Positions 22,420 through 36,200 of a DNA stretch of 64,000 nt are shown piece after piece. How positions within the stretch are numbered: position 1 is the first letter of the stretch; each line of letters opens with the position of its first letter. The notes under the pieces were generated by a model that saw only the letters and a program-made list of their open reading frames with translations, had not been told where the DNA came from and ran no database searches. This DNA is from Acanthaster planci (lineage: Eukaryota; Echinodermata; Asteroidea; Valvatida; Acanthasteridae), in assembly GCF_001949145.1 (NCBI RefSeq), contig NW_019091379.1, positions 1,565,285 through 1,629,284 of the forward strand. Reading direction: 5' to 3'. Position numbers and translations under genes: made by a program.

Positions 22420-25400
22420 CTGCAGCACTATGGTTACTTCTTGTGTCAAGAGCCAAGGTGTAACAGACAAGATCACAACAACCAAGAACTGGAAAAGCTT
22501 CACAATTTACTTTCTTGGAAGTTTTATTATCAAACTATGAGGTCCTCCCTTACATCAGAATTAGCAATGCAGGTTTCAGTTTAAAATAATAAGCATAATT
22601 GAAATTGTGAATTAGTGTGTGCTTTCAGTGGGGGTTAGATATATGAAAACAAAATTCAACAAACTCAAGACATTGGAGCGAGACAAACACTGAAGAGCAA
22701 TGAATAAAAAATTAAGGCAATCTTTTTCTTTCGTAAATTGGGCCATTTTACAACAAAAAGCACCAAATGTTAGTAACTGTAACCACCATATTCAAGTAAC
22801 AAGCTAAATGCATATTTGCCCTTTAAAATATCTGAAATACCATTTTGGCCCAAGTTGAAATGTTCCCAGACAGGTTAAATTGTTTGTGCGTCTTGGAAAA
22901 CAGGGAATCACAGACAAGGTACATGCAATTAAATTAATGCCATTATTATAAAAACAAAAATCCGCATCCTAACACCTCACAGATTCTTTCTTGCAATTGG
23001 AAAGAGAGTACATGTGGCATTCGCACGACAATTTCTGCCAGTGCGAAAGTCAAGTCTCTCACAAGTCCTGTCACAAGTCTTTTCACAAGACCAGTTGAAG
23101 CAAAGTGAACATTGACAAAGGAATACTTTTGTCACAGTTTACGCAAATTGCTTGTGACTTACCTTAAGACTAAATGACTTGTGATGGACTTGCAGGGACT
23201 TATGATAGACTCAAAGACACTACCAATTTTTGCCCAGCCAAAAGATACTATCAAACATGCTATGCAATGGCTTCCATTGTCAGTAATTTCCTTCCCAATA
23301 GCAAAACGAGCTCTGCATCTAAAAGCACAAACTTATGTCCGTTGCTCACTTGCAGTGGGGGAAACTAGTTTCATCAAGAGGCAGTTTGAAAAAAAAAAGT
23401 ACCTTTCTGATTGCCCACTGAAATAGAAATACATTGGCAGAGGTTCTTCATTTAATATATGCGTATCTTTTCATAACTGCCAAAACTGTGAGTGTGTTGT
23501 TATACAAACAAATATTTCCTATGTCAGGCAGTGGTCAAAACTAACCTCCCTCAGTGACTCATTGAGTAGTCCAATTTACTTCAGCTTCCTCTGGGGAGGG
23601 CAGAGAATGTATAATCAACGGAATCAATGGATTTACCTTGGAAGGTCAGTTTTACCGTATCGCTCAAAACAGCAAAGATTTACATTGCTCAATACACGTA
23701 TAACATTCCCTTGGGAGAATGACACTGCAGCGTATTCAAAGTGTACAGAAGATCAAAGTATATACAACCATGCTTTCTTTGTACATTTTTTCATAAAAAT
23801 GTGATACAACACGATTACACTGACTTCTACCAAAATTGCTTTCAAAATACAGGAGGTGACTGTGTATTACATACACTTAGGGCTTGTGTTGTGGGTTTAA
23901 CAACAGTTTAAAAAGTACTAAACGGTATTGATTGTCAGCTGGCCAATTTTATCCACAATTATGATTTTTCCCCCATGGACAAAACTTCACATTAAGTACA
24001 AACTTTCCTTTCTATTTATCTTCCACACAATGGGACATGTACTTTAAGAGGTATAGGCTTTAAAGAGTGCACCTTTAAAATATCACAAGACCTGCAATTC
24101 AGCTGATGATGCAGTCATCACGTCCGTGCAAATTTGAAACACAAATCCATGTGGGGACAACAAAATGTTGACTTAAACAGCCCATTAATGTTGTTATGGA
24201 TTAGTTCAGTTTTTATTGGCACCAATGGGCATTCTCAAATTGAGATTACGTGTTGAGCGAAACTCTCTCCGACATTCATGATTTCTACAAAGTTTACAAA
24301 ACACAAGAACTACAAAAATAGAGCAACGTGCCACATTGTTTCAATGTTTAAATACACTGTACATGTCTGTGTATGTGCGTCGTTCATATTAGTTACAAAA
24401 TGTGTTCATATTCACCTTTACAAGGGTTAACTTGGTGCAACCTTATTGTTCCAGCAGAGAAATGTCTTTAAAACTAGTTTTTAATGAGCAGTCAATTTTG
24501 AACAGTAAAAATTCACAATCATTTTGTACTATCAAGCTTGATGGTAGGTGAAATCTTCAAGAAAATTCGAACCACAGACTTTGGTTGTCTTGGAAACAAC
24601 TTTATACTGTTTATGCTGGAGGGTCCAAGACGGAGCTTCTGTTTATTAAACATGTTATTTGATGACTGTGGGAAGTATTGGTCTAAAACATTGAAAGCAG
24701 TAATAATGTAGCATCTTTCAAAATATCAGTTTTTCCAAATGACAATAAGTATTCACATCCAATTGCACAAATTGATTAAATATTACAATGCGTGCTTAGT
24801 AGGCGTAGAATAAGAACTGAAGTCCTAGTATTGTGTTTCAGTGCAGAAAAAATACAAGATTAAGTGCAAACTATTTACTTGACAGTTCCGACACCAGTAT
24901 GAGTAGGAAAAAAGTGAAGTTCATGTATACATGTATACCGGTATATGCGTGAATTGAAATATGCAATGAGTTCAGATAGCAAGATTCGATAGCACAAACC
25001 GGTAGCAAGATCCAGTGGGATTTTTTGAATACAAAACCTTCTAATTACAAATCAAGCTAGTGCCCAACACAAATGAACACTTCAATGAAATGAGCTTCGA
25101 TCTACAATCAGTTCTTAATTCACAAAATCCCAAAGACGTAGTGTACGTTTTTCATTGAGAACTTTCAAAACTTAACTTCATTCACTCTTGACAGGCTAAT
25201 TACAATCACTTACTTGTTCCTTTTTCATATATTTTTATATTTTTCATTTTGACAGCAAAAAACTTTGCTCAGACCCTCACGTATTTTACGAACTAAAGTC
25301 ATCCTCTCAGAAAGTGATTCACCAAGTATCATCTGTCAATCACAAACTATCTGCCCTTTGAGTGGAGGGACTACACACACGGCTCCGCCTGTGGAATGTG

Positions 25401-27135
25401 TCAGTATTTAAAGCATTCGTGACTATGTCAATAGAAATGCAATGAAGGTAATACATCAAATTTCAAGAAATTTGACACCTGTTGTATCATATTGGGTTTT
25501 GTAGCCATACAGGGTGTTAATGAAAGTTACTGTACTTTCTGTTACAAATATTTATTACCAGCCATCAGATATAAAAGTAATGACTTCTTTTAAAGGCATG
25601 AGACTTAATTTTCTTTATACATGTGCTAAAAAAGTCTCATGTGTTGATGTTCAGATGAGCAGCCGCTCATAACAACAACGCACTGCACTGCATGCTGGGA
25701 ATGACCTTGATCTAAACTTTAAAACTACCATATGGTTCAGAGTTTGAAAACAGAAGCAGAACAGAAATGATTTCAATTTTTTCCCTTATTCAGAGATAAC
25801 CTCCTGCAGACTAATATATCAAAATGTGCACACGCCGCTTGCCAGCATGCAGTGCAAGGCACTCATATTAACCTGTGGTTACATCTGAATTGCTTGGGTA
25901 TGGCTTAAAATTACACGCAACACTATGCAAACTGGCTGCAATCTTCACACTGACTCATGCGCAATTTCTAGCCGCAGCCAAGTTCTTTGGACACAGCCTG
26001 TAGTAGGCTTTTCAATGGCAGTTTATGAAGTGAAGACGGACCCTGAGTTGAAGTCAAAATTCATTGAGAACACGAGAGATTTTAACCAAGAGAAGGAGAA
26101 AAGATCTTTTTCAAAGACGAAAACTTGGTCCGTGGACCAAAAAGGCATAAGGTATGTTTCATGCACAGAAAAAGTCGGTGGATGGTTATTGCAAAAAAGG
26201 AAAACCGGAAATTCTGAAATGAAATTTCAATGTTACAGAAAATTTACATAATTGTTTGCAAAGATTTGTAGTAATACTGTATGTCTCAGTGAAAATTAAA
26301 TCAAGGTTTTACAAATATGTCTCTGACAGAAGGAGGAAAGTTGAAGTTATTCAATTTTGCAAGAATGTGTGACCAAATAAAACCACAGAAAATAGATATG
26401 TAAACTTAGGCAATTTTGTTTGAAGAACATCAAATAATTATGATCAACATGATCTTAAGTTAACTTTAAGGCATTGCAGAATAGAATATCAAAAAAATTG
26501 AGGCAAAATACAGGTGAAAGACAATGACATTAGACTAGTGAGTAGCATGACCTTTGACCTGATGGTTTCTGGGGCCTGGCTTGGGCATGGCTCATCTGTA
26601 GATGACAAAAACAAAGCAACAACTTTTTTCAGGACTTTGTTTCAACTTTCTTTAAACAATAACTTGGTGTGTGACCTGTCACCACAAATTGAGCTGAAAG
26701 TCAGAATTTCAAAATTGAGCAGAAAAAGGGCTTTCCACTGGTATAAACATGGAACACTTGGGTAAGAAACATGGGTAAAAGTATCAGGTGACAAAGTGAC
26801 ATTATCAGGTGACAAAGTGACATTATTCTGACAGCTTCGCGTCTTTGTTCCTGACACTGCTTCAACATTTCAGACCAGGCACGAATAATGCTATCATCAA
26901 AACTGCTGAGAAAATGACGTTTTTAAATATCTGATCCTGTGAAATCTTTGGAACTAAGTAGGAGACAGGTAACTCTTTCCAAATATTACAAAAAAAACCA
27001 AAATGGACCTCCACTTTGATGTGACTTTGATAAAAATAAGACAGAGCAGGATGCGACTTCACGCTCATTTTTCGGTGACGGGTCACATACAGCAAAAAGA
27101 TATGGAGAGATGTTTGAAGCGACAACTGTACTCAC

Positions 27136-27285
27136 AAGTTGATTTCTGGACGACAACTTTCTGGCACGTACGTCCGCAGCCGTTACTGCAGCATTTCTCA
27201 TCACTTCTGCAGTTGTCACAATCATTGACGCAGATCCCCACAGTGTCATAGGCTAGCCTGGGACATTCCCCCTCATCACCAGGCT
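27136..27285 (-). CDS. LMLN: LMLN exon 16 (WAP four-disulfide core)
   Basis: Acceptor TACCCACAG, donor ACTT|GTGAGT, phase 1 on both sides. Encodes [33 protein letters not shown] and [12 protein letters not shown]. The eight cysteines have spacing C-10-C-3-C-2-C-5-CC-3-C-3-C; the last five match the WAP signature exactly, while the second-to-fourth spacing is compressed. WAP modules are usually protease inhibitors or antimicrobial. Symmetric phase-1 borders are those of a shuffled module. Confidence 0.85.
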
Positions 27286-30200
27286 CTGTGGGTAATAAGA
27301 CAACACAGTGGGTTTGCTGAGGCTAATCCATAAAGGTTAGTGGGATTCTGTCGATAGCACTTCATTCGTGCAATCACACTTCTGACAGATAAATCATTGA
27401 TATTCTGGGTCTAATTTCAGAAAGTGGCTGATGTAACAGGGTTCCCACAGTCAGGAAAAAATCCTTGAAAAAAGCTGTACTACATGTAGATCTCGTGCTA
27501 TGGCAACTTTTTTGTGGGGATCAAAATGCCCTCAAAAAAGCACAACCAAAATTGAAAGTAAGGTTATTTACAAGAAATTACCTCACATGGGCCCTTCAAG
27601 GCAAGCATGTTGGCCCAATTATTCAGCTAACCTCCACAAATCCCACGACTACACAGTTCCCAAATTAACCAGTAAATTGAACATTCCTTTCATTTATAAC
27701 TTTTTTTTGTGACCAGTTCTCCTTACCTCGAACAGTCAGCTCCACTGTGACTCCGGGCACCTCCTCCGGCGGGCAGGCAGCTCCGCAAAGCTCCTGGCAG
27801 GCCGGGCAGATGATGGTGCCTGTGTGGAGGTAGGCGCTGGACGTCACGCTGACCTGGATCTGCTGGCCCTTCCAGGAGCACAGGTGGTTCACGCCCTCCA
27901 CAGTGATCTTCAGTCCATCTCTGCTGCACGAATACTGATCGGGACACAAAGCATATGGCGGGTTTAAGAACAGGATTTTGAAGGGAGAAAGAATGTGGAA
28001 GTGACTGATCAAATACTGGCGCTCACAGGAAGGAGATGATTACACATGAGAACAATAGCTGAAGAAATGCTTGCGATTGAAAGTCAACAACTGGTTTTAT
28101 CTTATCCTTCTTTGATGCGTTTTGAAAAACACTGTATGCCAAGTCTTGTCAAGTTAAGAGATTGGAAGAAAAAAATTATCTTACCAACATGAGACTTCTA
28201 CTAAGACCTCCTGCTTAACAGTACGCATGTACACATCTACCGGTAATAACCGTTAATAACCACCAAGTGACTGATTCAAAGCATGACCATACAACAAATC
28301 TGACAGACTGAGTTACAAGTTGCCAGAGCTGCATAGGAAATTAAAGGCCTTTCAAAGAATCCTGCTCAATGTAAATCCAACAGGAAACCCTCGGCAATGT
28401 TTACCCGTATAACACCCACTTCAATCAGGATGCCAAAAATGATACATCTAAAAACAGAGGGCTCGGTTTACTCATTCTGAAACACAGTTATTGAAAAGAT
28501 GACCTTAAGACACATTTCCTGACATCCCATCATAAATGTCCCCTTGATTGCCCCCTCCTGAAGGTAAACCAACACATTACCAGTGTCCACTGATACACTC
28601 AACATATTATATCCCCCATGTCCTGTGTGACTGGTACTGGTTGCATTAAGCTCCACGTCCAGGAATACATTTTTCCCCAATGCAAGGGCCCTGCCTCCCC
28701 AAGCCGCCCCCCGGATAATCAAACTAACAAATATCAGTGTCTATTACTTTGTTAACACCTACCAGTATCTTAAAGCACCCTGTCCCCAATTAGCTTATTT
28801 GTGGTACATTTATGGTGGACACAGTTGGGGGCGCTATTACGTTTGGGTAAAATCCCTTGGTTTTAGTCCAGCGCCCTCCTATTGTGTCTGTTATGATTCA
28901 AAAACGCTAATCTGAGCTGCTCATGTGAAGTAACTGCAATGGGCTTGCCTCCAGGAATCAGCAATAAGCCTCCCACTATCTTGCCCTAGCTTCTCCCCTA
29001 CCATCATGTTAATCCATACAATGCAAATAAAGATTTGATAATCCACCTGATAGCAGCCTGCTCTTCATGTCTGCTGTTCTGGGTACTGACCACTCAGGGC
29101 TGGCCTCCAGGAATCGTTAAACATGTACTTGTATACATCACAATCCTCCCACTGTTTCTTTCTAGCCCCTCCCCCACCATCACTCCAATCCATGCAATGC
29201 CTATACTCATGACCCACCTGATAGCAGCCTGCTCCCCATGTTTGCTGTTCCTGGTACTGATCGCACTGGGCTTGCCTCCAGGAATCGGCATGCTCCACGC
29301 ACGCCGATCGCATACCGTAATACTCTGCCGCTACATTCTCACTGCGACCTGGTGCAAACAATCCAAATCACATCCAAATTTGGGCTAACAAGAGTTGGTA
29401 GAAAACAAACAAAGCTGTGTAGGTTTGATAAGGCAGAGTCAATTGAAACAACCGTACATTCCAATCTCCACCTTCCAATGGATCATAAATTAGAATATTC
29501 AGTTATGCCCAAATTCCTTTCTTAAGCAAAAACAAAATACAGGCATTTGTAATGGTCTCCCTCATTGAATTTCATGATAGGGGTCTGTCTCCTGGGTAAA
29601 GGAAGAGGCAAACTGATGTTTGGTCCTAATTTGTGATTTGTTTCCCTAGCCCCAGCTTACTTGACATACCATGAGAACTAAGTAGAGAAAAACTGGACAG
29701 AAGAGGATGGGCACATGCAATGGGTGACTTTACACTTACTCGCAACACCATGACATAAGCTTCTAGAATGCAATTTTACAACCAAATAATCAAATTTTTC
29801 TTTTGCATTTGACTGACTCTCGCCTCGGAATATTTGATTTGAAAATACATATTGAAACATTTAATAATTAATCAAATATTTGAAGATTCAACACAACCCT
29901 AATGTTAAATGCCTTTTAGCCCTTTTTCCTTGGCCATTTTCTTCGGAACCTTGTCAACTCTGCCCCAAACCACTGTGTGTAATGACTCAATGGTCCATTC
30001 TCTGTGCCTGTGTTACAATATGGACACAAAGCCTCAAGTTACAGGAAGGCCATGTCCAAAATATCTCGCTGTGACTTGAACCATACGCATGTATCTGTGG
30101 GAAGCAGCCATAGTCACTCACCGTAGGCTCCCTTTATGTGCATATTTTTCATGATGTAATTTCCAGCCACAACTACGACCACAGGAAAATTACTTCATTT

Positions 30201-33200
30201 GCAATAACAGTCAAGATGCATGTACCTGTACGTATGCGCTAAAAAAAATGCTGACTCTGATTTCCTCATTCCAAGGCTATGTACAGTTGGCCTATGAATT
30301 ACAAAGCTAATATTGTTTTCCATGTGCACATGTGCCTCATCCGTATAAACTAAAGCCATATCCTAGAAACGATAGGCATGTTTGCATACTCCAATGACAC
30401 CAAGTGAAATGACGAGAATCCTGGGACAATTTCCTGTACTTACTCGGTGTGTTGGATGATATCCCACACGTTGTTGACTTCTTAGCACCATTAGTCTCTT
30501 TATAATTGAATTGCTGATAAAGTTGGGACAAACAAGGGAACATACAGTACATGTTAAGCTTTTATCTCAGTACTAATTTGTCAATGTACATGCAGTTTTC
30601 ATCCTACTCTGTGACCAAAAATACATAAGCATGATGTTCATATATACCTTTGTGAATGGAGACCCCTATGTACATATACATGTACTTCAGTGCAAAGACC
30701 ATGTGTTCAAGAAACATTCTCCCTTTAGGTTAGAGCCCCAGCTATCTTTTAAGCAAACAAGTTTATGCACACTTGTGCCATGAGGATTGATAAGTACATG
30801 AGTTACCTTTATGGCACATATTATACATAAAGTTACCAATTTTAAAACATACTCTTTGATAACTGGAAACGTAAACCTGTATTACATTTACATGTGTAAC
30901 TTATGATGAGTATGTTCACAGCTACATGTATGCCTGCCAGCATGTAGTTGGCGTGATTTATTTAACCATTCCATAGTGTAGTTCAAGCCTAGTGCCAGGT
31001 TACAAGTGTTTTACATTATCCATCATGTCCATATGACGCACATTTCATGTGCATGTTTTTCAAAGTGCGTAAATGTAATTGGAGAACGGCACTGATGACA
31101 CGGTATCAAGAAATTTGACAATTTACCTGATGAAATGGGCAGTAATCTGCCAGTTCTGAGGTCCCTCCGTACTGTCCTACGTCTTCACTGCTGACACCAG
31201 GCAATGAATCAAAATACTGTGCATGGACCAGGAAAAGAGAACAGTGGATAACTGCAGTGAACAGAAATTCATTACATGCAATCACCCCCCAAACACATTG
31301 TACATGTATATGTGATAATGTCAAAGTATAAGAAAACTGGATGGATGTTTACGAATCAACACATACGTGTAATTCCGACTACACAGTGAACAGGAAAATG
31401 GTCAGGCAATTTTTACTTGTAAATTTCACAATTCAATTTCTGTGTTTTGTTTTTTGATCTGGGCAGCAGCTTCTGACATCCATTCTCAGTGTGCAAGGTT
31501 TGACAGAACCAAACAGGAGGTACCCTTATTCTTTTCAAATTCAATAAGTTAAATGTAATCCTTGCTTGTGTCAAGAAAAGATTTACCTACAGGGCACAGC
31601 ATCGGCACTTAACTCGTAATTCAATAATGAGACAATAATTCTATACAAGAGACAAAAATAAGGCAAAGAAAAGCAGGTGACCAACAAAGAAGAAAAAAAA
31701 AGAAAGCTCCCTGAGTAAACATGTGCCTCGACGACTCAAATTGCAAACTAGGATAAAACATGTTCAACGGAAAACACACTCACCCACCATGATGGAATCA
31801 CAAGATAAATGTATGTTTTTCAATCAAAGAAACAGTGGAAAAGATACATGTGCTAATGTTTCCAGAGTAAATATTATTGTTACAACAAAAGGAATCGGGC
31901 ATTACAGAATGAAAAAACAGAACTGGAGGAACTAAATAAGCAGGATAGGGAAGGGTGTGTCTCATTATGGGGAAAAGCAATAAAAAATAGTAAACTAAAA
32001 GGAAGCAGGGATGAGATTGAGGAAAGGGAAATATCCACCACATCATGAGCAGGGTCTATGGCATTCATTTGCCTCTGCCTGAATGCACCACTTCAAATAC
32101 CCACTTTTTGAGTCCTACATGTATATCAATTTTTTTACACAATGTACGTATAAACACCTTAACCCTAACCCCCCAAGGTGTATGTAAAATCGTATTGAAA
32201 TTGGAGGATTTGGGACTGTTAGGGTTAATGGTAAATTTCTAGATTTTCCATATTTTGAGAGAAATTGTGAAACAAATCCTGAAATCAGGAAATTCCTGAT
32301 AAAAAATCTAAAAGCAGGAAAAATCCTGACAAATCTCACCCTTGAGGGAGAAAATACACGAACTATTCAGTACTTATTCAGTATTCATTTCAACAGAAAT
32401 ACAATGTAATTAATTGCAATGTTAACACAGCTCAAATGATTAACAGGTAGTGGAATATCGTCACTTTCATCAAACTGCACCAATCCTCTAGAAATTCATA
32501 TATCAACGTTCCAACATTGTGATCAAAACTAGATCACAACCACAAGTCTTTCCTTAAACAAAAATTTAAATCAGACCCGCAATCTCCAGATTCTGTGGAA
32601 ACTAAGATTTAGCAGCAGCTAAGCGTGAAGTAAACATCATGGTCTGATGTGCTGGACTGTCATATTAAGAAAAGCTTTCCCCTCGTCCTTGTTTAGTTCC
32701 AATTGAATTTGTCAATGAAATGAAGAACAGCATGCTTTAGGAACAAATGCTTAAGCACTGAAAAAGTCAAACGGATCAACGATAAGAAGTTAGGTATTAT
32801 TCAGTAAACGGAAATGGAACAATAACAATTTCAGAACAATCAGAATTCTTTTTGTCAATTTACAGGACTGTACATGTGGAATTGGGAAGTAAAAAGTTAC
32901 ACAGTTCATTCCGTGGGGCCAGTATTCGCATACCTGGTATTGTGGAGCTAGATGTTCGTCGTAGCGATGCAGGTTACATAAAGCCACAGAGGCCCTGCCA
33001 ACACTGCAGGTCAGTGTGAAAGGCTCCTCGCGAATTTTATCACAGAACGGGGACAAACTTTCCTCACTGCAAGAAAGAATCGTCAGACGGGTTGCGAGAC
33101 AATCACGAGGCATTTCAATAACATCAATGGATCATGCCTCTCTGAGATATTTTGGAAATTGAAAGCAAAGAATGCATCATATTATGATACGTTGTTATCC

Positions 33201-36200
33201 AAAATCATCTGAAAATTTTCAGATTTCAATTTTACCCAAAACAAAGTGTTCCACTTTCACACAACAGGAGGCCTTTGTTAGTTAAAAATATAACAGAAAA
33301 TGAACACAGTTGACTGATTTTGCGTCTATCCAGGACGCCACCAATGGCAAGTCTCCAAAATCAAAACATTCACTGTCTTTATATGATTGGGAAAAACAAT
33401 GTAAACTCAAACTTTTAGACTTACGCATCGCGTTTGGTATCCATCCAATATTTACAGCTCTTTGTCACAAAGTCACATCCAAGACCTCTTCCCCAATCTA
33501 ACGGATCGGCCATGTCGTAGTTGGGCTGGTACCAGCCAGTGTCTTCCAAGACGGCAAGAGTGAGTCGAGAAAAGACTCGCTCATGGGTGTGAGTCCCAGT
33601 CATTGCTTCGTTCTGTTGTTGATGACAAAACTCCCAGTTAATATCCTACCACATTCAACTTGATATCACTTCTTAAAAGTATTTAATGTTACACAGTGTT
33701 GTATTAAAGTCCATCACAAGTCCCTGTATTAAAGTCCATCACAAGTCCCTGTATTGAGGTCCATCACAAGTNNNNNNNNNNNNNNNNNNNNNNNNNNNNN
33801 NNNNNNNNNNNNNNNNNNNNNNNNNNNNNNNNNNNNNNNNNNNNNNNNNNNNNNNNNNNNNNNNNNNNNNNNNNNNNNNNNNNNNNNNNNNNNNNNNNNN
33901 NNNNNNNNNNNNNNNNNNNNNNNNNNNNNNNNNNNNNNNNNNNNNNNNNNNNNNNNNNNNNNNNNNNNNNNNNNNNNNNNNNNNNNNNNNNNNNNNNNNN
34001 NNNNNNNNNNNNNNNNNNNNNNNNNNNNNNNNNNNNNNNNNNNNNNNNNNNNNNNNNNNNNNNNNNNNNNNNNNNNNNNNNNNNNNNNNNNNNNNNNNNN
34101 NNNNNNNNNNNNNNNNNNNNNNNNNNNNNNNNNNNNNNNNNNNNNNNNNNNNNNNNNNNNNNNNNNNNNNNNNNNNNNNNNNNNNNNNNNNNNNNNNNNN
34201 NNNNNNNNNNAAGTCCCTGTATTAAAGTCCATCACAAGTCATTCAATCTCAAGCCAATTCACAAGCTTTTCAAATAAATATTTCAAAGATGGATTTGCGC
34301 CGGAGAGATGTAAATTAATTTTGGATTTTGCCCTGCCCGACGGGTACAGTATTTTAACAATAGTTGTTTGCGGTACCCGCTGCTACATCTGATTCAAACC
34401 AACCAGCCGACACCGGCAAGCTCAGTGGTCGAGTGGTTAAGACGTCCGCACTAGTAAGCAGGAGGTCGTGGGTTCAAGTCCACCCGAGTACGCTTGTGGT
34501 TTTTTCACAAGCCTTCAGGGGCACACACCGAGTATACAGTGTTAAAATACATGTCGTGTAGGACAAAATCCAAAATTATCTATTCAAATGACTTGTGAAA
34601 AAATAAATTTTCTGTCATTGTTCACGCTGTTACTTATGACTGGCCTTGTGCAGGGACTTGTGACTGGACTTGTGAAGGGACTTGTTTTGGTTACCAGAAA
34701 TACTTAATAATAATAATAATTTGTCGCAAAGAAGCGAGCCCAGCAGATGTTTCGCAAACACTGCATTCTCATATCAAACTGACACAAGCCAAACCCAACC
34801 AAATAGCATCAGATGTAGTAAGCAAAACACATGTGAAGAGGAAAATCTTACCTCCAAAAGTCTCTTTTCAAAATGTGTTAATTTTGTTCCATAGCCTCCA
34901 TTGTTTTCCAATTCCATCCCCTCCAATAACGAACAGCCAAAGTGACTCCTGGCTTCCCTCTAAAAAGGAACCAAAACATTAAAAAGTGTCACAAAACTGA
35001 ATTGATACCAGTCACAGAATTACATAGGGCAGATACTGATTTTTGTTCTGTTAAGAGATTATTAATTGAGAGTTACAAATCAACGTTTGAGTACACAGAC
35101 TTCCTGGCATGTTTGATCTGAGAATGACTCGCTTATCCACAAAAAGTTGTACTCAACTCACTTCGGGGGAAAAATATCAACAAAGGGAGGCTCAGATTCT
35201 GACTAACTGAAAAAAAATTGGGAAGGGAGTAACCAGGTTCACCATGTTTACTCTTTTCTCCTAAAATTCTTTATTTCCAGATTTCTGGGTAAAAAATACT
35301 ATTAAATAAAAAAAAAATCTACTGTAAATTAACGTCACACAGATGAAGTACATGTATATCTGGGTAATTCCAGAAATTTGGGGTCCATTTTTTGTGTGCG
35401 TGTCCCTGTCACATCTGACATGATTTTGTAAGTTCTGAACACATTTTCTAATTTCCAAGAGTGCTGAAATAATGCAAATTACCTGCCAAACAAATAGTAA
35501 TAGTTTGAAATCAATTCCGGGGATATTTCCATCTGAAATAACAAAGGTCAGATGTAACAGGGATACGAAAATGTTTCATTTTTGGACCCCTAATTTCTGG
35601 AATTACCTATGTATAAATGTATTGCTTTGATATACATTTGCAACTTACCGCAACATTGGGCGTGACCATCATATTGACTGTGTGTGAGATGCTCCCCCCA
35701 CGCACAACCCAGTCCCTCCGTTTAATCGGCTTGATTACCCTATTGCTCCACTGGTATAATCCGAGACTGACAAAAAAGACACACAGAGTATGCACTGAAC
35801 TATTCCACAAATAGGGGGTTGTTACATTGCCAAAGAAGGGGGGATTTTCAACCACTGGAAACAAAAAAACACCCATCCATCCTCCAAATAAGTTAGTATC
35901 CATCTGTTGTCAGGATTTCCTTGATTAAGTTCAGGGCTGTGACGAATACTTAAAACAACAAATACATGACCACAATTTTGCAGATTCAGTGCCCAAAATC
36001 TGTCCAAAATTCTGAAGCGACCCTTCTGAAAAGACAGCACCCTTTCTCACCGAGTAGTACCCAATCAAGATGAATGAAAACAATTCTCAGGGATGGGGAC
36101 GGGTCCCAACTCGTGCTTCACAAATAATATCTGGTTTACTTTGTGATGGCGGTGAAGCACTAGCCACACGTTGTATACTTATATTAGACATGTAGGTTTT

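Larger units (their letters stand above)
21144..27135. other. Convergent region between NOG1 and LMLN
   Basis: About 6 kb between the NOG1 stop codon and the last LMLN exon I can place. It should contain the NOG1 3' UTR and the missing 3' end of LMLN. A family E foldback element lies at 22295-22419. A perfect 21-bp tandem duplication (ATCAGGTGACAAAGTGACATT with a one-base frame choice) is near 26789-26830. An AATAAA on the minus strand (24642-24647) is a candidate LMLN polyadenylation signal. No other gene is recognisable. Confidence 0.5.
27935..29217 (-). other. LMLN intron 14
   Basis: GT-AG intron of about 1.3 kb. It holds the hairpin at 28817-28896 and the dead exon copies at 28930-29217, and nothing else I recognise. 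Confidence 0.7.

Noticed and set aside
25336..25388. Possible last LMLN exon reading CGAVCVVPPLKG...VCD then TGA after acceptor TTCCACAG
   Set aside because: Phase and cysteines fit, but an equally good candidate starts at 25997, and 17 open codons are common by chance; not supported enough to annotate.
32159..32170. Interstitial telomere repeat (TTAGGG/CCCTAA)
   Set aside because: Only one to two units at each site, always at TTAA-bounded inverted ends, so these are transposon termini.
33729..34392. Long open frames on both strands over 33.7-34.4 kb and over 46.5-47.2 kb
   Set aside because: They consist almost wholly of N and cannot be read.
34419..34492. Functional tRNA gene (Ser/Leu-like head)
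   Set aside because: A and B boxes are present, but acceptor and anticodon stems do not pair; better explained as a SINE head.
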